From positions 1 through 6,673 of the forward strand of contig JASHYW010000575.1 in assembly GCA_030042885.1 (NCBI GenBank): a stretch of 6,673 nt of DNA, read 5' to 3'. Below, in pieces: positions 1 to 5,758 of this stretch. The notes beneath the pieces were generated by a model. That model ran no database searches, was not told where the DNA came from, and saw nothing but the letters and a program-made list of their open reading frames with translations. The position numbers were made by a program, and so were the translations under genes. This stretch comes from Streptosporangiaceae bacterium. Lineage in GTDB: Bacteria; Actinomycetota; Actinomycetes; Streptosporangiales; Streptosporangiaceae. Within the stretch, counting starts at the first letter, position 1. Every line of letters begins with the position of its first letter.

Positions 1-126
1 GAGCAGGAACTGCTCGCCCTGGGCGCCACTCGTGTCCACGGTGAACGCGAGACCGGCTTCCGGGTCTTCACCGACCCTGCCGGGCACCCATTCTGCATTG
101 TTTTCGGCCGTCCCGGCACAGATTGA
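1..126 (+). CDS. VOC/glyoxalase-like protein, 3' end only
   Basis: The first reading frame is open from the window edge to a TGA at 124-126, giving the last 41 residues of a protein whose start lies to the left. The tail contains LLALGATRV, then GFRVFTDPAGHPFCIVFGRP. This matches the usual end of the vicinal oxygen chelate (glyoxalase/bleomycin-resistance-like) fold: a helix with 'LxALGAxRV', then a strand with 'DPxGHPFCIV'. Family members are small cytosolic, often metal-dependent enzymes or drug-binding proteins; the substrate cannot be told from this fragment. The codons fit a native high-GC gene, and the frame looks intact as far as it is visible. The next gene is on the opposite strand, so no operon partner is visible on this side. 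Confidence 0.72.
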   Translation, partial: EQELLALGATRVHGERETGFRVFTDPAGHPFCIVFGRPGTD

Positions 127-200
127 ACCATTGCCCGCTATGCCGCGTTGGGTCTTGGGCTGGCAGCTGGGCCGGGTCTACTTCCTGGCCTTCTTGAACC

Positions 201-210
201 CCTCGCGAGG
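201..210. repeat. 10-bp perfect palindrome CCTCGCGAGG in gene-free stretch
   Basis: The sequence CCTCGCGAGG is its own reverse complement and sits in the roughly 210 bp (127-338) between the VOC gene end and the methyltransferase end, where I see no convincing gene or tRNA. It could be a protein-binding site, or chance in GC-rich DNA. No function is assigned. Confidence 0.3.
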
Positions 211-318
211 ACGACCGGACCCAGCCCTTACCGCCAGGTTGGCCAGTCTCTGCAACCGTAGGTGAGCCGACGACGGACCTCGACCGATTTACCGTTCGTG
301 CCGCAGGTCGCACGTTTG

Positions 319-332
319 GCCGCGGTGGCGGC
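319..332 (-). terminator. Possible stem-loop downstream of the methyltransferase
   Basis: GCCGC (319-323) and GCGGC (328-332) pair across a 4-nt loop. On the minus strand this hairpin begins about 6 nt after the methyltransferase stop codon at 339-341. The all-GC stem is plausible for an actinomycete terminator, but there is no U tract and the stem is short, so this is tentative. Confidence 0.3.
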
Positions 333-338
333 TGGATC

Positions 339-1112
339 CTACGGCTTCCTGGCCCGCACGATGAGGAAGTAGGGGGCGATCCGGGTGTCGGCGACCTGCG
401 GGCAGGTGGCGGCGGTCTTTTCGTCGGCGCGGGGCTCGGCGATCGCCTCGATGGCCAGGCCGGCGCCCAGGACGGCGCTGAGCCACCCGGCCAGGGTCCG
501 GCGGGCGTAGGTGATGGTGAACGGCTGGTACCGGTCCCGTACCTCGGCTGGCGCGGCGCTGAAGGTCCAGGTCTCGGTGAGCGGGCCCTGGTAGAAGTAA
601 TCGCCGACGGCCCGGGCCTGGCGCGCGCCGGACTCGTCGTGGACCCACCACCCGATCGGTGTCGACACGACCGGATGCAGCACCGAGAACTGCACGAACC
701 CGCCTGGTCGCAGCACCCGCGCCACCTCGCCGAGGGTGCGCTCGGGGTCGGCGACATCCATCAAGCTCATGAACGCGGTCACCGCATCAAAGGCCGATGC
801 GCCGAAGGGCAGGGCGGCTCCGTCGCCGACCAGGTAGCAGATCCCGCTGCGGTCCTGCCCGGCGGCCGCGGTGATGAACGACTCGGCGACATCCAGCGCG
901 GCTACGCGGGCGCCTTTGCCGGCCAGCAGGCGGGTGTTGTGCCCCTCACCGCAGCCCAGGTCCAGGCACGTCAGCCCGTCCACCGGCGGGAGCAGCCCGA
1001 AAAAAGCCGGGGTATTGACCAGGTCCCGGTAGCGGTCAAACCCGGCGCGCGACAATTCCGTCCACGCCGCCGCGTTGGCGTTCCACATCGCCCGGGTATC
1101 TGGCCGCGTCAC
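339..1112 (-). CDS. Class I SAM-dependent methyltransferase
   Basis: Predicted to transfer a methyl group from S-adenosylmethionine to an unidentified small-molecule substrate in the cytosol. With the GTG start at 1112 the protein is 257 aa. The Rossmann-type domain is clear: motif I CLDLGCGEGHNT (about 49-60), the acidic residue after strand 2 in ALDVAES (D74), motif III GDGAALPF (about 97-103), motif IV FDAVTAFMSLMDV (about 108-120), and VARVLRPGGFVQFSVLHP (about 130-147), typical of UbiE/Methyltransf_11-like enzymes. The C-terminal part (about 150-257) is the substrate-specific region and ends with YFLIVRARKP. Start choice: GTG at 1112 places MWNANAAAW close to the N-terminus as in relatives. 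An in-frame GTG at 1160 would add 16 residues but nearly touch the divergent integrase, and an ATG at 1088 would shorten the protein by 8. None has a strong ribosome-binding site. The gene appears intact. Confidence 0.85.
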   Translation of the reverse strand: MTRPDTRAMWNANAAAWTELSRAGFDRYRDLVNTPAFFGLLPPVDGLTCLDLGCGEGHNTRLLAGKGARVAALDVAESFITAAAGQDRSGICYLVGDGAALPFGASAFDAVTAFMSLMDVADPERTLGEVARVLRPGGFVQFSVLHPVVSTPIGWWVHDESGARQARAVGDYFYQGPLTETWTFSAAPAEVRDRYQPFTITYARRTLAGWLSAVLGAGLAIEAIAEPRADEKTAATCPQVADTRIAPYFLIVRARKP

Positions 1113-1185
1113 ACCGTCATGCTCGCACGCCCGCCGGGCGATGGACGTACAGGCCGACACCCGCCCAACCGCGCATTGTCAGGGC
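1113..1185. promoter_or_regulatory. Divergent intergenic region, methyltransferase/integrase
   Basis: These 73 bp separate two divergently oriented starts (GTG 1112 on - and ATG 1186 on +), so promoters for both are expected here. I see no confident -35/-10 pair and no strong Shine-Dalgarno sequence for either gene. The assignment rests on gene geometry only. Confidence 0.25.
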
Positions 1186-1555
1186 ATGAAGCGCTACAAC
1201 GAACCGATCCACCTCTCCTCTCCCGCAGCCGATGCTCCGTCAGCCGATCATGTGCGGCTGGCCGCGTCCGCCTACCTGGCCCGGTTCACGGGCTCTTCCC
1301 GTGAGCACACCGGATCCGACCTGCGCTGCTACCTGCGATGGTGCGCTGGGCGCGGCCTGGACCCGCTGGCCGCCCGCCGCCCGGACCTGGAGCAGTACAT
1401 CCGGTGGATGCAAGAAACCTGCCGGTTCAAGCCCTCCACCATCTCCCGGCGGTTCTCGGTAGCCGCCGGGTTCTACCGCACCTGCGTGATCGACGGCGCG
1501 CTGGAGCACTCCCCGGCCGAGCACGTCCGCCGGCCGAACGTCCCGGCCGAATCAG
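1186..1555 (+). pseudogene. Tyrosine recombinase/integrase, N-terminal fragment cut by an IS
   Basis: From ATG 1186 (MKRYNEPIHLSS) about 123 residues read as the N-terminal SAM-like core-binding domain of a phage-type integrase. Visible pieces are AASAYLARFTGSSREHT, DLRCYLRWCAGRGLDPLAARRPDLEQYIRWM, FKPSTISRRFSVAAGFYRTC and HSPAEHVRRPNVPAES. From my knowledge of the family, this order (arm/core-binding helices, then the 'VRRP' linker into the catalytic domain) is characteristic. The similarity stops at PAES, one base or so before the left terminal repeat of the IS remnant at 1556. The catalytic domain with the R-H-R-Y residues is absent, both inside the IS and on its far side, so the gene cannot make an active recombinase. 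The frame stays open to 1905 through IS sequence, but those residues are not integrase. Upstream in-frame ATGs at 1075 and 1141 lie in DNA antisense to the methyltransferase or its leader and are less likely starts. Confidence 0.82.
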
Positions 1556-1568
1556 CCTCGATTCCCGG
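1556..1568 (+). repeat. Left terminal inverted repeat of IS remnant
   Basis: CCTCGATTCCCGG is an exact reverse complement of 2053-2065. The outermost base directly follows the last integrase-like codon, which fixes the IS boundary. A further GAGTT lies 11 bp inside this repeat, and the same GAGTT lies 10 bp inside the other end, suggesting a longer imperfect repeat. Confidence 0.8.
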
Positions 1569-1712
1569 GAGACGGCACGGAGTTTCCTGCCTGTCGGCAT
1601 CCGATGCGTTTCCACTGGTAGATGAGGTTTCCTTGCCCGGTCCGGTGCTGATTTCAACGAGCGGCGCTGCGGCCGCTCGGGCTGGCCACCGGGGAGGCCG
1701 GGTTCAACTGAC

Positions 1713-2015
1713 GCCCTCACCAGCGGCGTCCCGCTCAACGTCGACCTGGACACCACGCTCACCGTCGTCGCCGGGAACCTCTGCCGGCTGCTCGCGCTCA
1801 AGCTATCCCGGTACGAGCACGCAACCCCCGGCACCCTCTGGCGGGACTTCCTGGACGCCACCGGCACCCTGCACATCACCGAAGACGGCGTCACCTGCGC
1901 CCTGAACCTGCGCAGCCACCACCCCGCCCTCATCGACGTCGGCTTCGCCGACCTCCAGACCCCGATCCCCTGGTGGGGCGACCGCACCCTGCGCTTCCGG
2001 TTCCCGCCCCGGTAA
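1713..2015 (+). pseudogene. DDE transposase, C-terminal remnant
   Basis: Reading the frame that ends with TAA at 2013-2015 gives about 100 residues: ALTSGVPLNVDLDTTLTVV, AGNLCRLLALKLSRYEHATP, GTLWRDFLDATGTLHITEDG, then SHHPALIDVGFADLQ, PIPWWGDRTLRFRFPPR and stop. This resembles the C-terminal tail of IS4/IS1634-like DDE transposases: a hydrophobic 'LNVDxDxxLTxxAxxLYRLLA' helix, and a 'PWWxxRxLRxxF' ending. The frame has a TGA at 1623-1625 and no start codon fitting the family. The catalytic DDE core is missing. It lies inside the terminal repeats in the expected orientation, so it is the IS's own transposase after a large internal deletion. The exact IS family is uncertain; the dead state is not. 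Confidence 0.72.
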
Positions 2016-2052
2016 CCACCAAGCCGCAGGGAACCTCAACTCAATTATCTGA

Positions 2053-2065
2053 CCGGGAATCGAGG
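2053..2065 (-). repeat. Right terminal inverted repeat of IS remnant
   Basis: CCGGGAATCGAGG pairs exactly with 1556-1568. The next three bases outside it (2066-2068) are the reverse complement of the TAA stop of the small minus-strand gene, so the IS ends precisely at that gene's end. Confidence 0.8.
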
Positions 2066-2413
2066 TTAGCCGCGCCGTGGTCTTCGTCGGGCCGGGTCGC
2101 TGAACGGAGGCTTGCGTCTGATCGCGACCCGGCGGCGTCCCTCCTCGATCCATCCTGGGATCAAGCTCTCGTCGGCACCCGCAGCGATGCAGAAGCTCGC
2201 GGCAGCCTTCGACCTCGGCTCGTCGAGCTCGCCCTCGCTGGCACCAAGCAAGATACCCGCTACCTCGGCTAGGAGGTCGGGGCGGCCACCGGCTATCTCC
2301 CGCAACTCTGGCACCGCGGCGTCCGTCTCGTCCTGCGTCGGCTTCCGCCAGGGAGCGTGGCGCTTGGCCACGCCCATCAGGCGGGCGGTAAGCGTAGGCA
2401 ACCGATGCCTCAC
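2066..2413 (-). CDS. Small conserved hypothetical protein coupled to rph
   Basis: A 115-aa protein of unknown function. Its GTG start (2413-2411) overlaps the rph stop by 4 bp (GTGA), a classic translational-coupling arrangement. The central region VPELREIAGGRPDLLAEVAG, ILLGASEGELDEPRSKAAASF, then CIAAGADESLIPGWIEEGRRR (about 34-95) is compact, probably helical, and resembles small actinobacterial hypothetical proteins that I recognise as a type but cannot name. There is no signal peptide, membrane segment or catalytic motif, and only one cysteine. The basic tail (KPPFSDPARRRPRRG) ends at a TAA abutting the IS repeat, so a shortened natural C-terminus cannot be excluded, although the stop lies wholly outside the IS. 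An in-frame ATG at 2377 (MGVAKRHAPW) would give 103 aa and may be the family's usual start; neither start has a good Shine-Dalgarno sequence. Confidence 0.68.
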   Translation of the reverse strand: MRHRLPTLTARLMGVAKRHAPWRKPTQDETDAAVPELREIAGGRPDLLAEVAGILLGASEGELDEPRSKAAASFCIAAGADESLIPGWIEEGRRRVAIRRKPPFSDPARRRPRRG

Positions 2414-4998
2414 GACAACAGCTCGACGTAGCCCTCGGTGCCGTGCACGCGGATCATCTGCCCGTCCGGGATCAGTTGGGTGGCGTGCTCCACGCCCACC
2501 ACCGCCGGGAGGCCGTACTCGCGAGCGATCACGGCGCCATGGGTCATCAGTCCGCCGACCTCGGTCACCAGGCCCTCGATGGTGACGAACAGCGGCGACC
2601 AGCTCGGGTCGGTGAACGCGGTGACCAGGATGTCGCCCGTCTTGAGGTCGGCCTGTTCTATGCCGGCGATCACGCGGGCCCGTCCCTGGATCGTCCCGGC
2701 GGACACCGGCAGGCCAGCCAGCGCGCCCGCCGGCACGTCCTTGCGCCGGTACGAGCCCGCGACCGCTTCGCCTTCGGAGGTGAGCACCCGCGGGGGCGTG
2801 AGCGCGTGGTACGACGCGAACGCGTCCTTGCGCTCGCGGATGAGCTCGCTGTCGGCCTCCTGCGTGCGCACCACGTCTTCGATCTCGGGGAACGTGAGGA
2901 AGAACACGTCTTCGGCCTCGCGCAGCACGCCGGCCTGCACCAGCCGCTCGGCCTCGCCGAGCAACGCCTGCTTGTACACGAAGTAGCGGCTGACGATGCC
3001 GTACTTCGGATACTCGCGGTAGCCGATGAAGGTCCGCACTCGGTCGATCATCTGCTTGGTCTGGTCGGCCTTGGCGTCGCCATCGGGCAACGCCCGCAGG
3101 CGCTCGAGCACCTCGCGCTGCTTCGCCTCGGCCTCGGCGCGCCCGTGCTCGAAGCGCCGCGTTCCCTCCCCCGCCTGGAAGTTCTCGATGTTGGCGAGGA
3201 TCACCGGCACCAACATGGACGGCCGCTCGCTCCAGCGCGGTCGTGTGATGTCGATCTCGCCCACGCAGCGCATGCCGTACTGGTCGAGATAGGCCCGGAT
3301 GGCGGCCTGCACCTGCGGCCCGCCTTCGAGCGCCGGCAGCTCGTCGAGAAAGCCGTCATCGCCGGCGCGTTGCAGGAACGCGATCACGCCGGGGTGCTGG
3401 CGGATCGCGTCGGCGACGTCCAACAGGGCCAGGCCCATCTCGGCGGTGACGTTGTTGGGGACGGACTGGGTGAGGGTGTCGGCCACGTTCTTCTCGCCGA
3501 GCCAGTCCTGCAGGTGCTCGTTGAGCCACCCGGCGGCCTCCATCGCCAACATGAACACCTGGTGGCTGCGTGGCTCGAACAGGATCCGCTTCATCTCCGG
3601 GATGTCCCCCAGGATGGTGTCGATCAGCGCCGATCCGGTCTTCGGCTCGATGTCGCGCCGCAAGGCTGCGACCGACGCCCGGTTGGTGGCGATGAGCTCG
3701 TCGACGATCGCCGGATCGGTCTCGATCGGGTCGGGGGGCGCGAGGAATCGTGGCACCGGACCGTCGCCGGGGACCAGCGGGATGAAGTCGCGCTCGACGA
3801 TGGTGCGGAGCGCGTCCCCGGTCAGCGGGTCGGACGTCCCGAAACCGGCGACGAGGCGGTCGCGGTTGGCGGGCGACGCGAGGTGGTGGCTGACGTCGAC
3901 GAACAAGCGGCCACCGGCCGGGTGCATCGGCACAGCAGCGGTCAACTGCCACACGGAAATGCCCAGGGGTTTCATGGCGTCGGTCATCATCTGCTGGTGG
4001 CCGACGGACACGTACACGCGGGGCGCGTCGCCGGCCGCGGCGGGGATGGGGAACAGCGTGGTGATCGGCCGGCTCTGCACGATGTGGAAGTCGTCGCCGG
4101 CCAGGCACCACTCGATGTCCTGCGGTCGCCCGAAGTGCGCCTCGATCCTGCGGCCCAGCCGCGCCAGCTCGACCACCTGTGCGTCCGTGAGCGCAGGTTG
4201 CGCCCGCCGCGCCGGGTCGATCGCGAGGTGCTGCGTGCCTCCTCCGGGGAGCGCTTCGATCGCGAGCTGCTTCGACGCGACGATCTTCTGGACGATCTCG
4301 TCGTCGCGCACCTTGAACACGTCCGGGTTCACCAGACCGGACACCAGCGCCTCGCCCAGGCCGAAGCTCGCGTCCACGGACTCGATCTTCCGGTTGCCGT
4401 TTACGGGGTCGGCCGTGAACAGGATGCCGGACGCCTGCGGGATGACCATCTGCTGCATGACCACGGCCATGTGCACCTGCCGGTGGTCGATGCCGTTGCG
4501 CAGGCGGTAGGTGACGGCGCGCTCGGTGAAGAGCGAGGCCCAGCACCGGCTGACGTGTTCGAGGATCGCCGCCGGCCCCACAACGTTCAAGAACGTGTCC
4601 TGCTGGCCAGCGAAGGATGCGGTGGGCAGGTCCTCCGCCGTCGCGCTCGACCGCACCGCGTACGCAACGTGCTCGCCGAGCCGCGCCACCGCGCCGGTGA
4701 TCGCCACGGCCAGATCCTCAGGCATCGCGATCGCTTCGATGGTCGTGCGGAGCTCCGCGGCGCGCGTGCGGATCCCGTCACGGTCGCCGGGGTCCAGCTG
4801 CGTCAGCCGGTCGAGCGCTTCGCCGGTCGCCCACGCGCTCGCCATGATCCGCCGGAACGCATCCGTCGTGACGCAGAACCCGCGCGGCACCCGGATGCCA
4901 TCGATCCGCGCCAGCTCCCCGAGGCTCGCGCCCTTGCCCCCGACAAGCGCCACCTGCGTCTGGTCGATCTCCTCGAATCCCAACACGTCGTTGCCCAT
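2410..4998 (-). CDS. rph: Rifamycin-inactivating phosphotransferase (PEP-synthase fold)
   Basis: Cytosolic enzyme of 862 aa that, in this family, uses ATP and water to phosphorylate the C21 hydroxyl of rifamycins, giving AMP and phosphate and inactivating the drug. Domains in order: ATP-grasp/PEP-synthase-like N-domain (about 5-320) with VGGKGASLGEL (K22), VRSSATAEDLP (R116), DIEW (E296) and VQSRPITT (Q308, R310); a large central drug-binding domain (about 330-755) opening with the family signature SVGHQQMMTDAMKPLG; and a swivelling phosphohistidine domain (about 765-860) with GGLMTHGAVIAREYGLPAVVG, whose His820 (codon 2541-2539) is the predicted phosphate carrier. These positions fall within a few residues of the catalytic sites I recall for the Listeria enzyme. 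Length, signature and His all favour Rph over true PEP synthase. ATG 4998 is preferred over an upstream GTG at 5049 because GAGGGAAGG sits 5 nt before it. No frameshift is seen. It is the first gene of a two-gene unit. Confidence 0.9.
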   Translation of the reverse strand: MGNDVLGFEEIDQTQVALVGGKGASLGELARIDGIRVPRGFCVTTDAFRRIMASAWATGEALDRLTQLDPGDRDGIRTRAAELRTTIEAIAMPEDLAVAITGAVARLGEHVAYAVRSSATAEDLPTASFAGQQDTFLNVVGPAAILEHVSRCWASLFTERAVTYRLRNGIDHRQVHMAVVMQQMVIPQASGILFTADPVNGNRKIESVDASFGLGEALVSGLVNPDVFKVRDDEIVQKIVASKQLAIEALPGGGTQHLAIDPARRAQPALTDAQVVELARLGRRIEAHFGRPQDIEWCLAGDDFHIVQSRPITTLFPIPAAAGDAPRVYVSVGHQQMMTDAMKPLGISVWQLTAAVPMHPAGGRLFVDVSHHLASPANRDRLVAGFGTSDPLTGDALRTIVERDFIPLVPGDGPVPRFLAPPDPIETDPAIVDELIATNRASVAALRRDIEPKTGSALIDTILGDIPEMKRILFEPRSHQVFMLAMEAAGWLNEHLQDWLGEKNVADTLTQSVPNNVTAEMGLALLDVADAIRQHPGVIAFLQRAGDDGFLDELPALEGGPQVQAAIRAYLDQYGMRCVGEIDITRPRWSERPSMLVPVILANIENFQAGEGTRRFEHGRAEAEAKQREVLERLRALPDGDAKADQTKQMIDRVRTFIGYREYPKYGIVSRYFVYKQALLGEAERLVQAGVLREAEDVFFLTFPEIEDVVRTQEADSELIRERKDAFASYHALTPPRVLTSEGEAVAGSYRRKDVPAGALAGLPVSAGTIQGRARVIAGIEQADLKTGDILVTAFTDPSWSPLFVTIEGLVTEVGGLMTHGAVIAREYGLPAVVGVEHATQLIPDGQMIRVHGTEGYVELLS

Positions 4999-5003
4999 GA
5001 GCA

Positions 5004-5012
5004 CCTTCCCTC
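5004..5012 (-). promoter_or_regulatory. Ribosome-binding site of rph
   Basis: On the minus strand GAGGGAAGG is followed by 5 nt and the ATG at 4998. This purine run decides the start, since no comparable site precedes the upstream in-frame GTG at 5049. Confidence 0.7.
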
Positions 5013-5070
5013 GGCCACGCGACTCGCGACGTGCAGTGTAAGCGCACAACCGCTGCTCTACGCCGGCCGC

Positions 5071-5080
5071 CCCAGCTGGG
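5071..5080. repeat. 10-bp perfect palindrome CCCAGCTGGG upstream of rph
   Basis: The sequence is self-complementary and lies about 75 bp upstream of the rph start codon, within the presumed leader or promoter region. It could be an operator or part of an RNA hairpin. I did not recognise in it the longer rifamycin-associated palindromic element known upstream of other rifamycin-inactivation genes. Confidence 0.3.
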
Positions 5081-5149
5081 ACCTACTCCCCACCATCACA
5101 CCCCGCTGAAATCCGAAGCGCCCGGTAAGCAGCCGGTCAGAATCAGATG

Positions 5150-5220
5150 CGCGATGATATTTAGCCATCTGGCCAGGATCGAACTTATATACGTTAAAAA
5201 CAAGTTAGCTTTGATCGTTT
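5150..5220. promoter_or_regulatory. AT-rich divergent control region (rph / 158-aa gene)
   Basis: The 254 bp between the rph start (4998) and the 158-aa gene start (5253) contain the only clearly AT-rich patch in the window, around GATGATATTTAG and CTTATATACGTTAAAAACAAG. In a genome this GC-rich, such a patch between divergent starts is most simply a promoter/operator zone serving both. Reading toward rph, a TATCAT hexamer (5156-5161 region) about 18 bp from TTCGAT is a weak promoter candidate. Reading toward the 158-aa gene I see no confident -35/-10 pair. Arms AACTT (5182-5186) and AAGTT (5202-5206) form a spaced inverted repeat. Confidence 0.45.
5182..5195. promoter_or_regulatory. Imperfect palindromic operator candidate
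   Basis: AACTTATATACGTT is a 14-bp near-palindrome (AACnTATATAnGTT, 12 of 14 positions symmetric) in the AT-rich patch. Dimeric helix-turn-helix repressors often bind sites of this size. The binding protein is unknown, and no regulator gene lies in the window. Confidence 0.3.
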
Positions 5221-5237
5221 GCGCATGGTGCGGCAAC

Positions 5238-5245
5238 GGGAAGGA
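5238..5245 (+). promoter_or_regulatory. Ribosome-binding site of the 158-aa gene
   Basis: GGGAAGGA ends 7 nt before the ATG at 5253. This picks the start of an open frame that otherwise extends back to 5031 through the AT-rich non-coding region. Confidence 0.65.
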
Positions 5246-5252
5246 TGCGGCG

Positions 5253-5729
5253 ATGGAGGCCCTGACGCCCGCCTCGCCGGAGAGCCTGCCGCCGATCGGG
5301 GATCTGATCGCCGACGAGCCGTTCTGGCGCTACCCGCTGGGTGCAACGGCAAGGCAGGGTGTTGCTCATCTGCGCGTGTGGCTCACCGCCGGTTCTGAGC
5401 CCGGTCACCTGGCCGTCGTCACCGAGACCGGCTCCGCAGCCTCGGTCACGGAGTGCGCGTCGCATATCTGGGCGGCGCTCGCCCGCAGGTACGGGCCCTC
5501 CGTCATGCTGCTCGCGCATCACCCCGCACCGCAGACCGGGGAAGGCGCCGAGACCCTCGACCTGGTCCGCATCGGCGCCGACGACAGCCCGCACTGGCTC
5601 CGTGTCTGGCCGACCGCGGAGGACAACCCCCGTCATGGCGGGCTTGAGCTGTGGATGGCCGGTCACGGATATCAGATCGTCAGCAAGCCCGCGAGCTGGT
5701 TCGACTGCTGCCCGGACGGGAGTGACTGA
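5253..5729 (+). CDS. Conserved hypothetical protein, 158 aa
   Basis: Function not recognised. The protein starts MEALTPASPESLPPIGDL and is predicted soluble, with no signal peptide or membrane helix. The body reads as a mixed alpha/beta domain: GVAHLRVWLTAGSEPGHLAV, then VTECASHIWAALARRYGPSV, MLLAHHPAPQTGEGAETLDL and SPHWLRVWPTAEDNPRHGGL, ending ELWMAGHGYQIVSKP and SWFDCCPDGSD. The pattern of a strand pair, a long helix, then 'HxP..GEGAETLDLV' and a tryptophan-rich 'WPTxEDNPRH' segment has the look of a conserved actinobacterial family, often seen near mobile or plasmid-like genes in my recollection, but I cannot name it. Codon use is typical of a real high-GC gene. It is divergent from rph across the AT-rich region and convergent with the remnant at 5753-5998. 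A start at 5031 is rejected because the extra residues look non-coding. Confidence 0.72.
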   Translation: MEALTPASPESLPPIGDLIADEPFWRYPLGATARQGVAHLRVWLTAGSEPGHLAVVTETGSAASVTECASHIWAALARRYGPSVMLLAHHPAPQTGEGAETLDLVRIGADDSPHWLRVWPTAEDNPRHGGLELWMAGHGYQIVSKPASWFDCCPDGSD

Positions 5730-5731
5730 CT

Positions 5732-5758
5732 GCGTAGCGAAAAGTTCGAGGCCTACGC
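5732..5758. terminator. Stem-loop between convergent gene ends
   Basis: GCGTAG+CGAA (5732-5741) can pair with TTCG (5745-5748) and CTACGC (5753-5758), leaving a 3-nt loop and a 4-nt AGGC bulge. It starts 2 nt after the stop of the 158-aa gene and overlaps the stop of the minus-strand remnant. That position suits a bidirectional terminator; there is no U tract. Confidence 0.42.

Larger units (their letters stand above)
1556..2065 (+). mobile_element. Internally deleted insertion sequence (DDE transposase type), 510 bp
   Basis: The element is bounded by perfect 13-bp inverted repeats (CCTCGATTCCCGG at 1556-1568 and its reverse complement at 2053-2065). Inside, only the last ~100 codons of a transposase remain (1713-2015), ending about 50 bp before the right repeat, the normal spacing for an IS. 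Left of that, about 150 bp (1569-1712) carry nothing I recognise; they may be the IS leader fused to the transposase tail by an internal deletion. At 510 bp it is far shorter than an autonomous IS with a full DDE transposase. Flanking bases are TCAG on the left and TTAG on the right, a near but imperfect match, so a clean target duplication is not demonstrated. An IS-mediated adjacent deletion would explain both this and the lost integrase C-terminus. Confidence 0.78.

Noticed and set aside
32..265. 77-codon plus-strand frame starting at 32
   Set aside because: Overlaps the authentic VOC tail in another frame for its first third, and the rest shows no recognisable protein features.
127..338. 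Possible tRNA or attachment site next to the integrase
   Set aside because: I looked for a T-loop/anticodon arrangement (GGTTCGAATCC-like sequence with matching arms) on both strands and found none that folds convincingly.
68..757. Open minus-strand frame across 68-757 and an overlapping one at 289-651
   Set aside because: Shadows of the methyltransferase frame; composition is proline/arginine/serine-rich and lacks any domain.
1427..2153. Minus-strand frames over the IS remnant (1427-1987, 1803-2153)
   Set aside because: Antisense to the transposase tail and integrase fragment; no family features, whereas the plus-strand transposase ending is recognisable and correctly placed inside the repeats.
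3299..4546. Further long frames on both strands inside rph (plus 3299-4510, minus 3356-4546)
   Set aside because: Arginine/proline/serine-rich shadow frames typical of high-GC genes; no motifs and no ribosome-binding sites.
2410..4998. Identification of the large gene as a central-metabolism PEP synthase
   Set aside because: It shares the ATP-grasp and phosphohistidine domains, but the central domain carries the GHQQMMTDAMKPLG signature and the domain order and length of rifamycin phosphotransferases rather than a PEP/pyruvate TIM barrel.
2443..5109. An 888-codon open frame on the plus strand, antisense to rph
   Set aside because: It is the mirror of the rph codons in GC-rich DNA. Its translation is low-complexity (rich in H, R, D, V, G) with no recognisable domain, whereas the minus strand encodes a complete Rph.
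5031..5252. N-terminal extension of the 158-aa protein from an ATG at 5031
   Set aside because: The extra residues come from the AT-rich non-coding region and rph leader, while a good ribosome-binding site precedes the ATG at 5253.
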